Assembly (NCBI GenBank): GCA_025738555.1
Contig: JAOVFP010000017.1
Location: 2,790,001-2,854,000 of the forward strand
Source: Cyathus striatus
Taxonomy: Eukaryota > Basidiomycota > Agaricomycetes > Agaricales > Nidulariaceae
Length of the DNA: 64,000 nt
Direction: 5' to 3'
Shown: positions 47,077 to 58,170 of the stretch, piece after piece
How the letters are laid out: every line of letters starts with the position of its first letter
Numbering within the stretch: position 1 is the stretch's first letter
Translations under genes and position numbers: made by a program
The notes under the pieces: generated by a model
What the model saw: only the letters and a program-made list of their open reading frames with translations
Databases searched by the model: none
Told to the model about the DNA's origin: nothing

Positions 47077-48026
47077 ATGTCAGACACCGACACAGATAGT
47101 TCATTTGAGGAAACAACAAAGAAACCAGATCACCTAACAAGACCCCGGTATTCGTATGTAGGTGGAGCGTACACTCTCCCCGCTGACAACGCAGAGAGAA
47201 GAAGGTATGGAGTTCAGTACTTTTCAGGCTCACTACCCAACATCACCTATTGAAGCGTGTCTTCGAAGGTAACCTTTTAGCACCCGTAATACTGAAGGGT
47301 GACGACAAGATGCTGCATTCCTGCACCGGGACTGGTATGTAGTTCCAAACCATTATACTCATCATAAATCACAAGCACTAATGCTAAACTTGAAGCAATT
47401 TGACTCCTTGAGCTGGCGAAAGAAGTGCCAGCATCCGTATTACTGCATGGATTTGACATCGAAACACGTCAATTTCCAGCTATAAATTCCCTGCCTGGTA
47501 ATTTGGAACTTTATCAGCATTCAGTACTCTCTCTTCCGCTTGAATGGACGGATAGATTCACTGTAGTCCATCAACGGCTAGTGGTAGATGGACTTCGACG
47601 CACGGAATGGTCACGAGCTCTAAAGGAACTACATGAGTCACAAAACCTGGAGGATGGCTAGAGCTCTGAAACACCTGACTGGAGTGCAGGGCAAGAATTG
47701 CTGCGAGAAGTGTACGACAGTCTCGGGCTCGTCCTGGACGGGGGCAAAGATATCGAGTGTATGATGCGCAATTCGGGGTTCGTAGATTTGCAAGTTGTAG
47801 AACGAAACATGCCTCTAAGAGCTTAGGGCGGAAAGGATAGAAAGATGGAAAGTGACAATTTAATGGAGGTTTGGGAGGGGATGGGGGGGTAGTTTTGGAA
47901 GCGGGTATAAATGGCATAAGAAATGAAAAAGAGCTATATGGATGGCTTCGGGAGCTGGAGAGGGAGTACGAAGAGTTTCAGGGAACAGTCAGCTAGGTAA
48001 TTTGCTCCGGAAGGAAAGCTTCATAG
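47077..48026 (+). pseudogene. Decayed duplicate of MT-B (MT-E)
   Basis: Exon 1 (47077-47204) is intact and starts MSDTDTDSSFEETTKK. The first intron has shrunk from 49 to 23 nt (47205-47227), probably too short to splice. Exon 2 keeps VILKGDD but motif I reads MLHSCTGT, with His in place of the SAM-contacting Asp. Exon 3 has a 1-bp deletion near 47633 (ACATGAGTC against ACATCGAGTC), which leads to an early stop at about 47660, then further deletions and stops towards 48026. It is clearly a pseudogene. The transposon directly upstream also removes its promoter. Confidence 0.85.
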
Positions 48027-48389
48027 CGTGTTTAATGAGTTGTACATCACGAACGCAGTACCATGAAGCATTACGTATGTAACTGTGATCTTTAAAGCGA
48101 GTAAAACTGTGGATCCTGTTATTCATGGCCCTCCAATAGGTGGCCCACTATGATACCTAAGTGGTGAAGATCACGTCAACAAATATGTTAAAAATAGATG
48201 CGAGCGAACAACATGTCAAAGGTTAGCTTCACGTGGGCATACTTACGCCTGGGAGGCATCTGTAGAACTGCGACGCTACGATAGTCCACAAAAAGGTACC
48301 AAGTTATAGCCGACTTCCGTTCATAGTCACACCGCCTGCCTGTGATATTGGAATCAAGAACTTCAAAGCTTCGCGCCGAGATGCCTAAG

Positions 48390-48398
48390 TATAAATAA
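48390..48398 (+). promoter_or_regulatory. TATA box of MT-F
   Basis: TATAAATAA, 45 bp before the MT-F ATG, duplicated from the MT-C promoter. Confidence 0.55.
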
Positions 48399-48434
48399 CG
48401 GGGAAGGACCTTGCGAAGAAACTCAAAGGACACA

Positions 48435-49376
48435 ATGAGAGTCAGCCACTCATACCCAGGAGTAGCATACATCCTTCCTGCCGACGATAGGGAGAAGAAC
48501 AGGTATAGTACTTACTATACGTCCCTCACATTTTTGAAAATAACCATGTCTTACATAGGCTCGTAATCCAGCATCAGCTGCTGAAGCGCATGTTCGGTGC
48601 TAACATCCTTGCACCTGTAACATGGAAAGAGGAAGACAAACTTTTAGATGCCTGTACAGGAACAGGTGAGCTGCACGTAACACAAACGTAGAAGTGAGCT
48701 ATTGAACAACGAGGTTGCTTTAAAAGCCATTTGGCCACTTGAGGTCGCAAAAGAGATCCCCGAATACGTGCTGCTCAAAGGAATCGACATAGAAATACGT
48801 CAATTTCTAGCCCCAGAATCCCGTCCCAAGAACCTCGAGCTTTCAGTCAATACCATCATATCCCTTCCACCTGCATGGACAGATACATTCACACTGGTGC
48901 ACCAGCGACTACTGGTCGGAGGCCTCCGCCGCACAGAGTGGCCAGAAGCAGTGAAAGAGCTTCATCGAGTCACCAGACCAGGTGGATGGGCAGAACTTTG
49001 CGAATTCACTGACTGGTTCGCAGGTCCCATAAACGATAAATTTAAAGAGACGCTCCACAAGGTATACAACAATGCCGGGCTATTCCTAGACTGTGGAAAA
49101 TATGTTGAATCCATGATGCATGATGCGGGGTTCGTCGATATTCATGTTGTAGAGATGAACGTTCCTCTAGGCCCCTGGGGAGGAGAAGATGGAAGAATAC
49201 ATAGTGAGAATCTTATAGGCGTTTGGAGGGGTATAAAACCAGAGATTTTGAAGCTAGGAGAGTCGGTAGATACGGAGGAAGAGCTGGACGCATGGCTGGA
49301 TGAGGTCGAAAAGGAGTACAATGAGCTTGAAGGAACGATCGGTTGGGTGACCTGCTATGGAAGAAAAGCTTCGTAA
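48435..49376 (+). CDS. SAM-dependent methyltransferase (MT-F, duplicate of MT-C)
   Basis: Exons 48435-48502, 48559-48665 and 48727-49376 have the same lengths as in MT-C (68, 107, 650) and give 274 residues in frame. The family signature HSYPGVAYILPADDREKNR, motif I LLDACTGTAIW, GIDIEIRQF and HRVTRPGGWAELCEF are present, and the end is GRKAS. Differences from MT-C in the last exon are mostly conservative. It is the only intact gene in the second block, between the dead copies MT-E and MT-G. The 5' leader is shorter than that of MT-C. Confidence 0.85.
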
Positions 49377-49726
49377 TCTGACATCTATGCCCAATGTACA
49401 ACGTGTTTGTACTGCGCAAAATACGGAACTGCAAATGGCATAAGTGGTATTACGATCTTGTGCACAAGTTCAACGAAAATCAGACTTTACACCTGATTAG
49501 CGGGGAATGTCCGCAATTCCTTCCACGGCATAAAGGTCGTGGAAAAACTATAAGTTATCGCGGAGATACACAGACACCTCGAATGTTCACATACACGATT
49601 GACATGCCAGTGGGGTATGTGATAGTCTATGAATGTCCTGCCGACCGCTACACATACGGCCCGACTGTACAATGTTCGTATAAATGTATGCAGCAACGCT
49701 AAAGGTTGAACTGTTAGACATTTGAA

Positions 49727-50720
49727 ATGGTCACGGTAGACATCTCTACACATGCACCTTTCCCCACGAAGACAAGCAGGAGAAGGCAAGGATAGCTCAC
49801 TCATATCCGGGCGCGGCGTATATTCTTCCTGCTGATGATGATGAGCGCGCAAGGTACAAGCATCCATGAATAAGTTAGTTCGTGCAGAACTGATACTGAC
49901 ACCTCGTAGACTTGTATTGCAGCATCAGTTTTTAAAATGCTCTTTTTGAGGACGAAATCTGCTGTCACCAGTAAAGTGGAGTGATGGAGATAAACTCTTG
50001 GGTGCCTGCACGGGAGCGGGTAGTCAATCACCATCCCGGAGAAAGAGAGATGGCTAAAACATACTTTACAGGTCATTGGATTGTCGAAGTGGCGGAAGAA
50101 GTCCCGGAGAATGTTCAACTACAGGGCATTGATATCGAACCACGCCTTTTCCCACCAGTTGAATCGCGCCCTAAGAACCTTGATCTCTCCATCCACTCCG
50201 TACTCTCACTCCCACCAGAGTGGACGAACAGATTCACAGTTGTCCATCAGCGCCTGCTAGTAGTAGCACTTCGAAGCGCAGAGTGGCCCATAGCATTGAA
50301 AGAGCTTTATCGCGTCACAAAGCCAGGAGGATGGGTGCAACTCTGTGAATTCGCAAGCTGGGGAGGAGGGCCTTTGATTAATGAATGTTGGGTAAGGCGG
50401 TGAGTACCTTTTCCAGGATAGGATTGGAGTTCGACTGTGGCCAGAGATTGGAGCCTATGCTGCGCGACGCAGGGTTTGTGGATATCCAGGTGGATGTCCG
50501 CACCTGTCCCATTGGTGCATGGGGAGGGGAACTGAGCATGATGGCACAAAGAAACGCTGTTGCTGTGTGGAGGACGATGATACCCACTATGTTAAATGCA
50601 GCCAGGGATATTTGGGGATCGGAGGAGTTCCACGGATTCATTGATAAAGTCGAATTTGAGCTGGGAGAGTCGGAAAGTAGCTACCAATGGGTGGTGTGCC
50701 TCGGAAGGAAACCACCGTAA
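49727..50720 (+). pseudogene. Decayed duplicate of MT-D (MT-G)
   Basis: Same exon plan as MT-D. Exon 1 has lost one base (GCACCTTTCCCC against GCACCTGTTCCCC). Exon 2 has GGA changed to TGA near 49948, and motif I is altered from LDACTGTG to LGACTGAG. Exon 3 from 50050 is readable (HWIVEVAEEVPENVQLQGID to GGPLINECW) but a 1-bp deletion near 50395 shifts the frame. The glutamine lost in MT-D is present here (VVHQRLLV), so the MT-D stop arose after the duplication. The coding end GRKPP is still visible. Confidence 0.85.
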
Positions 50721-51076
50721 TTAGTTACGTGAGTTGTATCTGCTCGAGCGCTCTCGCTCAATGTTGAAAGTATAAAGTTAGCAGCACAAGCTCCAACTTC
50801 TTCGGTCTTAATGGCGTTAGCCAAACTTTATGCGCGCGAAAGCGACTGGTTTGGACAAGGTTTGGAGTCTGCACACGTTCTAGATCAACTGCGACTAAAG
50901 CACTCTCATCGCGAAGTTCATGTTTTGTTCCCTGTAAGTATAAGCTCTACTTAACACTGGTTAGTGACAGCGTTGGGTGATATCTAGTCAGCTGGTCCTC
51001 TTACATTGGTGTAGATCAGTTGCTTCGGGGACTGCTCCGAATCGCATCCTCGGAGTACAAACTTGATGTAGCAATA
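50721..51076. other. Flank between MT-G and the MITE
   Basis: No gene. The right part (from about 50970) is related to the GCN1-MT-B intergenic region (GTCAGCTGG, TCCGAGTACAAACTTGA-like phrases). The left part shares TTGTTCCCTGTAAG with other D-type flanks. Confidence 0.45.
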
Positions 51077-51211
51077 CAGTCGAACCACTCTTATTCCATA
51101 CAGGCCGGTGGACCCAGAAAGCGTACAAGTTTCACAAGTACTTGTCTGGGTTAGAGCTTGTATGGTCTTAGAGGGATATACTGTAATAATAGAATAAGAG
51201 GGGTTCAACTG
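51077..51211. mobile_element. 135-bp MITE with TA target duplication
   Basis: The ends are inverted repeats CAGTCGAACCACTCTTATTC and, from the right, CAGTTGAACCCCTCTTATTC (18 of 20). A TA stands on both sides (51075-51076 and 51212-51213). CAGT ends with TA duplication are typical of Tc1/mariner/pogo-type MITEs. The body has a further internal inverted repeat around CTTGTCTGGG. It interrupts the third copy of the MT-B upstream region. Confidence 0.7.
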
Positions 51212-51532
51212 TATCTCAAACGCTCCAAGTCTCGGAGTAACGTCGACTTTCGCTAGTCACGCAACATACTAGCTTGTACTCACCACGGAAGTAAGTTACA
51301 AGTTACCAAGTGCTTTAGTGCTACGGGCTGTTACCTGGTACCCTGACAATCTTGACAGTCCTGACCTAAACCCAACGAATCTTGCAAAAATGTTTTCAGT
51401 GAGCCTTATAATGAACTTTAAGCCTCCAAGGATGCCCGCCAAAACCCGCTCTGTTCACTATGTTAGACACGCATAGTTCATTTCAGGCAACAGCTAAGAA
51501 ACCAGTTGGTGCAGCGTACATTATCCCTGCTA
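51212..51532 (+). repeat. Third copy of the MT-B upstream region and exon-1 remnant
   Basis: Matches 39080-39390: CTAAACCCAACGAATCTTGC, AGCCTTATAATG, CTCTGTTCACTATGTTAGAC, and then a shrunken version of MT-B exon 1 up to GGTGCAGCGTACATTATCCC. This is directly fused to D-type exon 1 sequence, marking a recombination junction at about 51545. Confidence 0.65.
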
Positions 51533-52650
51533 ATGATGCAGAGAGCGCCTGCTCCCCAAGAAAACAAGCAGGCAAGGATAGCTCACTCACATCCGAGCGC
51601 AGCGTATATCCTTCCCGCCGATGAAGACGAGCGCGCAAGGTACAAGCTTTTATAAGTAGGTCATACAGGACCTATACTGACTCATCGTAGACTTGTATTA
51701 CAGCATCAATTTCTAAAACGCTCTTTTGGAGGACGGAATCTCCTGGCGCCAGTAGAGTGGAAAGATGGAGATAAAGTCTTGGATGCCTGTACAGGAATAG
51801 GTAGTCAATCACCATCCCAAAGAACGAGAGATGGCTAAAGCACACTTTACAGGCCACTGGATTGTCGAAGTAGCGGACGAAGTCCCGGAGAGTGTTCAGC
51901 TAGAGGACATTGATATCGAATCGCGCCTTTTCACACCAATAGAATCGCGTCCTAAAAACCTCGACTTCTTCGTCCACTCCGTACTTTCGCTCCCATCAGA
52001 GTGGACAAACAGATTCACAGTTGTCCATCAGCGTCTACTGGTATTAGCGCTTAGAAGAACAGAGTGGCCTGTAGCACTTAATGAACTTTATTGCGTCACA
52101 AAGTCAGGAGGATGGGTGCAACTCTGTGAATTCGCAAGCTGGAGAGGAGGGTCGTTGATGAATGAATGGTGGGATAGGGCAATGATTACAATAAGATTCG
52201 GCTTTCTTTGGGTTTGCCTTGCTCACACTCGCCAAATAATGAGCGCCTCGAGGCTGTGGGTTGAGGGTATCTTGTAGAGCTCTATGCACCGAGGTGGGGA
52301 GAGAGAGGGCGAGTTGGATGATGATGGCAGTGTGCAACAGCGAAGGAGGATTGAAGTTCGACTGCGGCCAGAGATTGGAGCCTATGCTGCGCGACGCAGG
52401 GTTTGTGGATGTCCAGGTGGATTCCCGCACCTGTCCCCTTGGAGAATGGGGAGGTGAATTGGGCATAATGTCACAAAGAAACGTTGTTACTGTTTGGAGG
52501 ACGATGATGCCCACTATATTAAATGCAGCCAGGGATATTTGGGGATTGGAGGAAGAGTTCAACGGGTTCATTGATAGAGTCGAAATTGAGCTGGGAGAGT
52601 CGGAAAGTAGCTACCAATGGGTAGTGTGTCTTGGAAGGAAACCATTGTAA
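51533..52650 (+). pseudogene. Chimeric D-type methyltransferase copy (MT-H)
   Basis: A B-type upstream region is joined to a D-type gene. An in-frame ATG at 51533 lies at the junction and reads MMQRAPAPQENKQARIAHSH into the family signature. Exons 51533-51639 and 51691-51800 and the start of exon 3 (51853) are in frame, but motif I reads DACTGIGHW. Exon 3 is interrupted after NEWWDRA by about 150 bp of foreign sequence (52184-52342), which brings a stop. Downstream the D-type coding sequence resumes (KFDCGQRLEPMLRDAGFVDV to GRKPL, stop at 52650). The insert has no clean GT donor, so disruption is more likely than a new intron. The glutamine lost in MT-D is present here. Confidence 0.7.
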
Positions 52651-53100
52651 TCAGCTGCGTGTACGTTTGTGTCCTGTTCCCTGTACAAGTATTCAATATT
52701 CAGCGCTGAGTCCTCAGTAGTACTGAGTACTGAGTACTGAGTGTTGGTTGAGTGGGTGACGGCGAAGAACTTGCCAATTGCAAACGTCGTAAACGGCGGA
52801 AGCAATTCCTTACATAAGCCTACATCAGAGGATCTACCATCACTAAATTCGGGCGAATCCCCCGTGAGAATGTAATGTAATGTGAGTTGATGTGCGCGGT
52901 ATGAGTTGATGTGATTCTTTGACTCGCGCGCTCCAGGTTCCTTGGGTGGTAGGGATGTTGCTACGGCGGGGATGGAAAGGTTTATATATGATGGTATTGG
53001 GATATTTGGTATGTGTATTTTACTGTTCTTAATGCTATGGTTGTTGTACTTAAGTGGTCTATTTGGCTATTAGTGGTTGTGGAGGATAGGTAATCGAGGG
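52651..53100. other. Flank between MT-H and the DIRS-like element
   Basis: Up to about 52840 it follows the D-type 3' flank, with a short ACTGAGTACTGAG repeat at 52722-52743. From about 52845 (AAATTCGGGCGAATCCCCCG) the sequence is unrelated to the other flanks, so the foreign insert starts near there. No gene. Confidence 0.4.
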
Positions 53101-53229
53101 GTGTGGGTGAGAGTGCATGAAGTGCGCACTTCCCAACTTGGTTTATTCTCTCCTGCTGGGGGGGCCGGGGCGAGCACCGACTCCCACACGCTAGGCTTGA
53201 CGCGACGAGTGAGTCTCGGACCCCAACCT

Positions 53230-54408
53230 TTAGGAAAGACTATGCTTACATGTTTGCAGATTGATGTTGTTTTGTTGTGCGTCGGCATCGTACGTGGTGT
53301 AGCTGACGAAACTTGTATGTACATCTGGAGTTGCTTGAATGTATGGGGCCACCGCTTGTGCGTGTCGTCGTAGGTACAGCTGGAAAGAGTTGCCTGCCCA
53401 TCTGCCCTTGGTTTTTACGACTTCGAATGGAACCCCGCGCAACAAGTACTCTAGGGTGGATCCGATACGAATGCCGTGTCCTGGCATGGATTTCAGGCCG
53501 GCTACTTTGGTCGCTTCTCCGATTCTCGTCATGAAGGCTCTTCTGGACAAAGGCTTGTGCACCCCTTTGGTGTCTCGGTATGCGAAGAGGTGGCCGTCTA
53601 TTGGGGGCTGGTTTATGGCCAAATGGTGGGACATTGCCGCTTCTGGGTCTGTGGGTCCATTCTGTCTCGCCCAGAAGACATCTTCTCCTTCAGGCGCCAC
53701 CTTTGTTCGTGGTATTCGCAAATTGGTTACTTCGTTCCCCTCACGGTCTTGGGTTCAGGATAGGTGTCTGGGGGTGATGTATCGGCGAGGGTCGAATTTC
53801 TGGTTTACGTGTTCCACAGTGAATTCTCCAAGTCGGGCTGTTGCGTAGAAGCATGTCGTTAAACATGCGTATATTGCTGCGTCTTTTGGTATGTCAAGAT
53901 TCAGCCCGCTCTTGATTCCTGTGATGTACCCTGGTGTGTATGGTTCTCGTTTCGCCTTCTTTGAAGTTGCTGGGGTTAATCTGTCTGCTGCCGTTAGCAA
54001 GCTATCCACCTCTGCTTGGTTTATCTCCCATGGGATGCGGTGTAATAAGTGCCAGGCTCGTATTCCCATTACATAGTTGCGTATCGTTTTCCCAGAGTAT
54101 ACATGTGCGAATTGTGCTATGAAAATGGCCAGTATTTCTTGTCGAATTGGTGTTCTGTCTTCCTCTGTCATATTTCGTTTGTCGCAAAAGACTTGGTAGG
54201 ATAAAAGGCCGCTTCCGTATGTAGTGAGGGTGCTTTCTTCCCAGGCAAATTCCATTACTGCTGCTACTCGTTCTTTGTCTTCCCTTGTAACTCCTTGTGT
54301 ATTCGTTGTGATTGCTTGTATGGGTTGCCAGGTTACGAGTCTGTCTTTTGCCCTGCAATGTGGGCGAAGGTGTGATGAGATTGGGGTGAGTTGTAGTGGA
54401 TATGGCAT
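53230..54408 (-). pseudogene. DIRS tyrosine recombinase with one in-frame TGA
   Basis: Starts at ATG 54408 just after the RT/RH frame. The N-terminal SAM-like part (TLTTYGSGLLSYQVFC) is followed by the catalytic core: Arg in CFYATARLGEFT, His-x-x-Arg in PGHGIRIGSTLEYL (53478-53467), Trp in KGRWAG and Tyr in QLYLRRHAQ (53376-53374). All four hallmarks are present. A TGA at 53757-53755 splits the protein (HLS-stop-TQDREGNEVTNLRIPRTK); CGA arginine would restore the frame with one C-to-T reversal. It would resolve the circular cDNA into the genome. With about 390 codons the length is usual for DIRS recombinases. Confidence 0.85.
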
Positions 54409-54498
54409 AGTGTTTTTTCGGATTGAAGTTCGTGACGTCTTTCTGGGAGTTGGTTTCTTTGTTCCTGGTGTTGTCTTCCTTGTTGCGCCATTGCTCTC

Positions 54499-56912
54499 CT
54501 ATGCATTGTATTCAACTGCCCATGTCTCTTCACGTCGTCTTTCATTGTAGTTGTTTCCCCATCCCTTCTGGTCGTTCTGTTGTTTTGGTTTTCGTAATGG
54601 GAGGGGTCTGGCCCAGCTCTCTGTTGTTGGGTCGTCGAAGTTGAACACGAATGGCTGTATAATGTCTGGAATGTCAATTTTGGGTAAGAGGTCTTTTCGT
54701 GGTGGGTATATTCCCCTGGATGGGTTGTCAGCTGGGTTGTTCTTGCTTGATACGTATCTTGTGTGTACTGTAGTGCCGTTTTGCTCACATATTTCATGTA
54801 TTCGTCTGAATACCTCGTTGACCCTCCAGCTTCTACTTCTTCCTGCCCACCAACCTTCGACCACTCCTGTGTTGTCACCATATACCTTGGCTTGCTCCTT
54901 GTTGCCGTTGATTCGTTTTTCGAGTATGATTGTGATGATGAGGAGCTCGAAGCCGACTGCTTCAGCCCATCCGATGTCTCGTCCATCTGTTTGCCATTTC
55001 GGATGTAGTCTCCAAGCTCGCCACCTTTGCCCGATTGTGATACTGATGCCAAAACTGGAGCTTGCATCTGAATAAGCGTTGATGTCTGCCAGTGGGGTTG
55101 GTGCAGGGATTTTTCGTGATAATGTTGGCCCCCTGAGCTGTCTTTCCCACCAAATAAGATCGTCCTCTGTGTGTTTTGGTGGAAAGTGTGGAGTGAACGG
55201 ACTGTTATGGTATGTTCCCAGCATCGCTTCGAGTTTTGTAAGATATGCTCTGCCTTTGGGAATGATGAGCGTAACATGGAGCAGTTTTCCGTATAGCTTT
55301 TGTACTTCTTCCAAAGTATGCTGTTTTCGCGTTCTCCAGTCTGCGATTGCCTGTATGTATTTGTCTCGCTTCTTTTCCAGTAATGAGACAGTTTTGCGAT
55401 CCAAGTCCCAGCTAAAACCCAGAAAAGGTACCACAGGTTGGAATAAGATCGTCTTGGTGCTTTCCCATACTGTACCCAGCTGGTTAGATAGCTCATCAAT
55501 GTCTGCGTCACTGTAGCAATAGGGTTCTTCTTGTATGCTCGCTCTTTTCTTTTCCCAAGCCAAGTCTCTGAACTCTGCACGCATATCTTCGTCATATTCT
55601 TCTGGCCTCCCATCCGGCATGTTTCTCCCCTTGTACCATATTCTAGATCGCTCGTGAACTTGTCCTCCACTTTCTGTGATTTCTTTCTTCCATTGTTTTC
55701 TCTGTTCGTTGTATCTTGCAAGGTGTTCTCGCAGTATCCGAATGAAGATGTGGTCGTCCACCCATCTCGATGCTGGGCCCATTCCACTGTGTCTGACGAT
55801 TTCGAGTGCCGCATCTGCTGTTTCACCATACACTCCTCCTGCTGAGGTAATCCCAAAGTTATTGCTGGTGTTAATTGCGTAGCTATCTTCTCCTTTAAGT
55901 CTGACCACCAGCCCGGGCCACTGGTTTGGGTGAGCCGGAATTGTTCTATATGCTTCTGCAACGTCTCTAATTGATGCTTGTGATCCAGGTGGAAGTCTCG
56001 ACACCAGTAAGCATATTGTGGAGAAGGTTCCCCATGTACATGGGAAATCTGCGGCATTAATGTGTGAATTAATGGATTCCACTCCTGCGACCGGTTTGTA
56101 TGGGAAGGAGAAATTATGTACGGCACGATATCTTCCTGCTGGGCCAGATTTCGGGATGAGGGAGATTGGGGATGATTGGAAGGGCCCAATAAGCGCTTCT
56201 GTTTGACATCGTGTGAGTGGTCCCAAGTATCTTCCGCTTCTGAATTCCTTTTCAGTGATGTCCTTGTGTGCCGTGTCATGTTGATGGATTGATTTGTGAT
56301 TTGGTGGTGTATGTGTTCTGACAATGGAAGGAATGCCGAAATGGAAGCCTCGGCGTAAGCCTTCCACCACTCTATTATATTTTCCCTCCAACCCGGCTGC
56401 TCGTAACAACTTTTCCCACTTTGCGCCCTTGTATGGTGTGAGAGGTTCATAACTTCTCTGCTCGAGGACATCTCTGAGCACCATGGTCTGTGTTTCTGCA
56501 TCCTGAACAGCAGTGTCTTTCCGGGTGGGATGTGTCTCGGCATCCCAGAGGCATTTGCCACTGGAAGCATATGCTGTCGCCATTGGGTTTGGTAAGCTTT
56601 CTGTTTTCTCCTCGTATTGCCCATGATTTGGTAAATCCATCCCATAGTTGGCGTTTGTCGCATTTGGAGAATTCGTGTTTGCGGCGTCCCAGGCAAACGG
56701 CAAGCGGTGACGCTCTGTGGTTTCGCTGCGCCTTTTTGAAAAAACCTGTTGTTTCTGGGTGTTTCCTCTCTGGGTGATGGTGATTCGCTCCGCTGTCGCT
56801 GGCTGTATCGGCTGGATGTTGTTCTGGCTCTTTTGGGTGATCTGGAGCGTGAGTGGTCGCCTCCTCGCCTCTTCTTTGGTGTGTCCAGCAGCATCTGTGA
56901 AGCTCGCAGCAT
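54499..56912 (-). pseudogene. DIRS reverse transcriptase/RNase H with N-terminal frameshifts
   Basis: From 56703 down, one frame of 734 codons holds the RT (VSRLPPGSQASIRDVAEAYRTI; catalytic RWVDDHIF with Asp-Asp at 55758-55753) and RNase H (NAYSDASSSFGI, YGDNTGVVEGWWAG, SKNNPADNPSRGIY). Upstream the reading frame changes twice. An Arg/Ser-rich segment (RSRSPKRARTTSSRYSQRQR) is in one frame at 56912-56740. A Cys/His segment (CLGRRKHEFSKCDKRQLWDG ... HCCSGCRNTDHGAQRCPRAE) is in a second frame at about 56695-56455. The RT is in the third. In intact relatives these belong to one protein, so two small indels are the likely cause. Confidence 0.85.
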
Positions 56913-57086
56913 TATTGCGTTGAGCTATACCATTCCATCATGTTGGTATTGGGGTTTTGTTGCATGGCGTGGTGGTGATGGCAGTGGCATATATTATGTG
57001 TGGCATATGGCAGTAATTGCATGGCAGATATGGCGTAATGAAGGGTTCCATGTGTGGATGCAGTGGGGAGGGGAAATGATTTATTG

Positions 57087-58066
57087 TCAGTCATGTTCTT
57101 TTTCCTGGTTATGGATTTGGATATTACTGACCTCTTTTGCGCAATCTGATCCTTTCTGTATCACAATATCCTGACGGATTTGTTTTAGCAGGTTATCATT
57201 GATTATCCCCAGATTCATGCCCCTCCCAACTTCCATACGATCATACCATTCTCTTCTTACTATGGCCTGGTATTTTACGATTGCCTCATCGCCATATTCC
57301 TCTTCCCTTATTGGGTGTGCGTCTAAACACCCGAAGAAATTGGAGAGGGCCTGTATGATATGTGCTGGCCATAGTGTCTTCCCCAGTTCTAGCATCTGCC
57401 TCATCATTGCGTGGCGTGCAACGTTTACCTCCCCCCAGGTTAATTCTGTATCCTGGCGGATATTCTTCAGGGGTTTTATTGCGGAGAGTGGTTGGAGCAC
57501 AATTATGCCATTGGCGCCTGTCTTGAGGCCTAATGTATCTGTCGAGTTGGTGGAGCGTTCACCTTGTGCTAAGCTACACCCGCGTGGGGTGAAGTAGTCA
57601 ATTTCCACATATTCTTTGTCCTTGAGTTTGTTAATTGCGTATTGGGCTGGTCTGTTTAAGGGCATCGCATCAATGCCTACATTTGGGTCGAATATGAAGG
57701 GTTTGGCTTTTGTTGGTCTGGTGTTCTCCTCTTCCTCGTGTTGGTGTCTTAGCTGGGGACTTGGTTCTCTGCTCGCTTCTTGTCGCCTTCTGTTGTCTCT
57801 TCTCTGTTCACCGTCATTTTGTTCTGGTGGATTAGGTTCCTCTTCTTCTTGTTGGCGTTGCCTCTCCTCATTTTCTGCCTGTACCTGTGCCTCCCATGCT
57901 GCTACTTTCTTTCGTTGGGTTGCATGCCATGTCCTAGTTTCTCGATAGCTTCCTCATCTGTCATTTGTTCATTTCCCCCTTTGGCCATGTTACGCATGTC
58001 TTCAAAAATTTCCCCACTAAAGTCTGGGCATGTTTCACCCAATGGGTCTGTCTCGATTCTAGGCAT
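57087..58066 (-). pseudogene. DIRS gag-like protein, frameshifted near the start
   Basis: ATG at 58066 opens with MPRIETDPLGETCPDFSGEI. The frame runs to about 57940, where it must change to continue into RTWHATQRKKVAAWEAQVQA, a Gln/Glu-rich coiled-coil-like stretch and the conserved body (FIFDPNVGIDAMPLNRPAQY ... LSNFFGCLDAHPIREEEYGD), ending at 57087. It lies upstream of RT, the place of the DIRS gag. It is about 325 codons long. No zinc knuckle is present in this part; the Cys/His motif is in the next coding region. Assigned as gag by position and by general similarity of the composition. Confidence 0.65.
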
Positions 58067-58170
58067 TATTGTATGTTTAGGTCTGATTTATTAGTTTGTG
58101 TTGATATGGCTTGTTAATGAAAATTCTGGTGAAGACTCTGCGCGCGTGCCGGTTGGGAACTTCTGAAGGT

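Noticed and set aside
52184..52342. New intron in MT-H exon 3
   Set aside because: It ends near a CAACAG but has no convincing GT donor at the left border, and the frame is not restored cleanly, so it is treated as a disruptive insertion.
54551..55075. 174-codon plus-strand frame in the DIRS region
   Set aside because: It is antisense to the RNase H/RT coding sequence, which has clear catalytic motifs, and shows no domain of its own.
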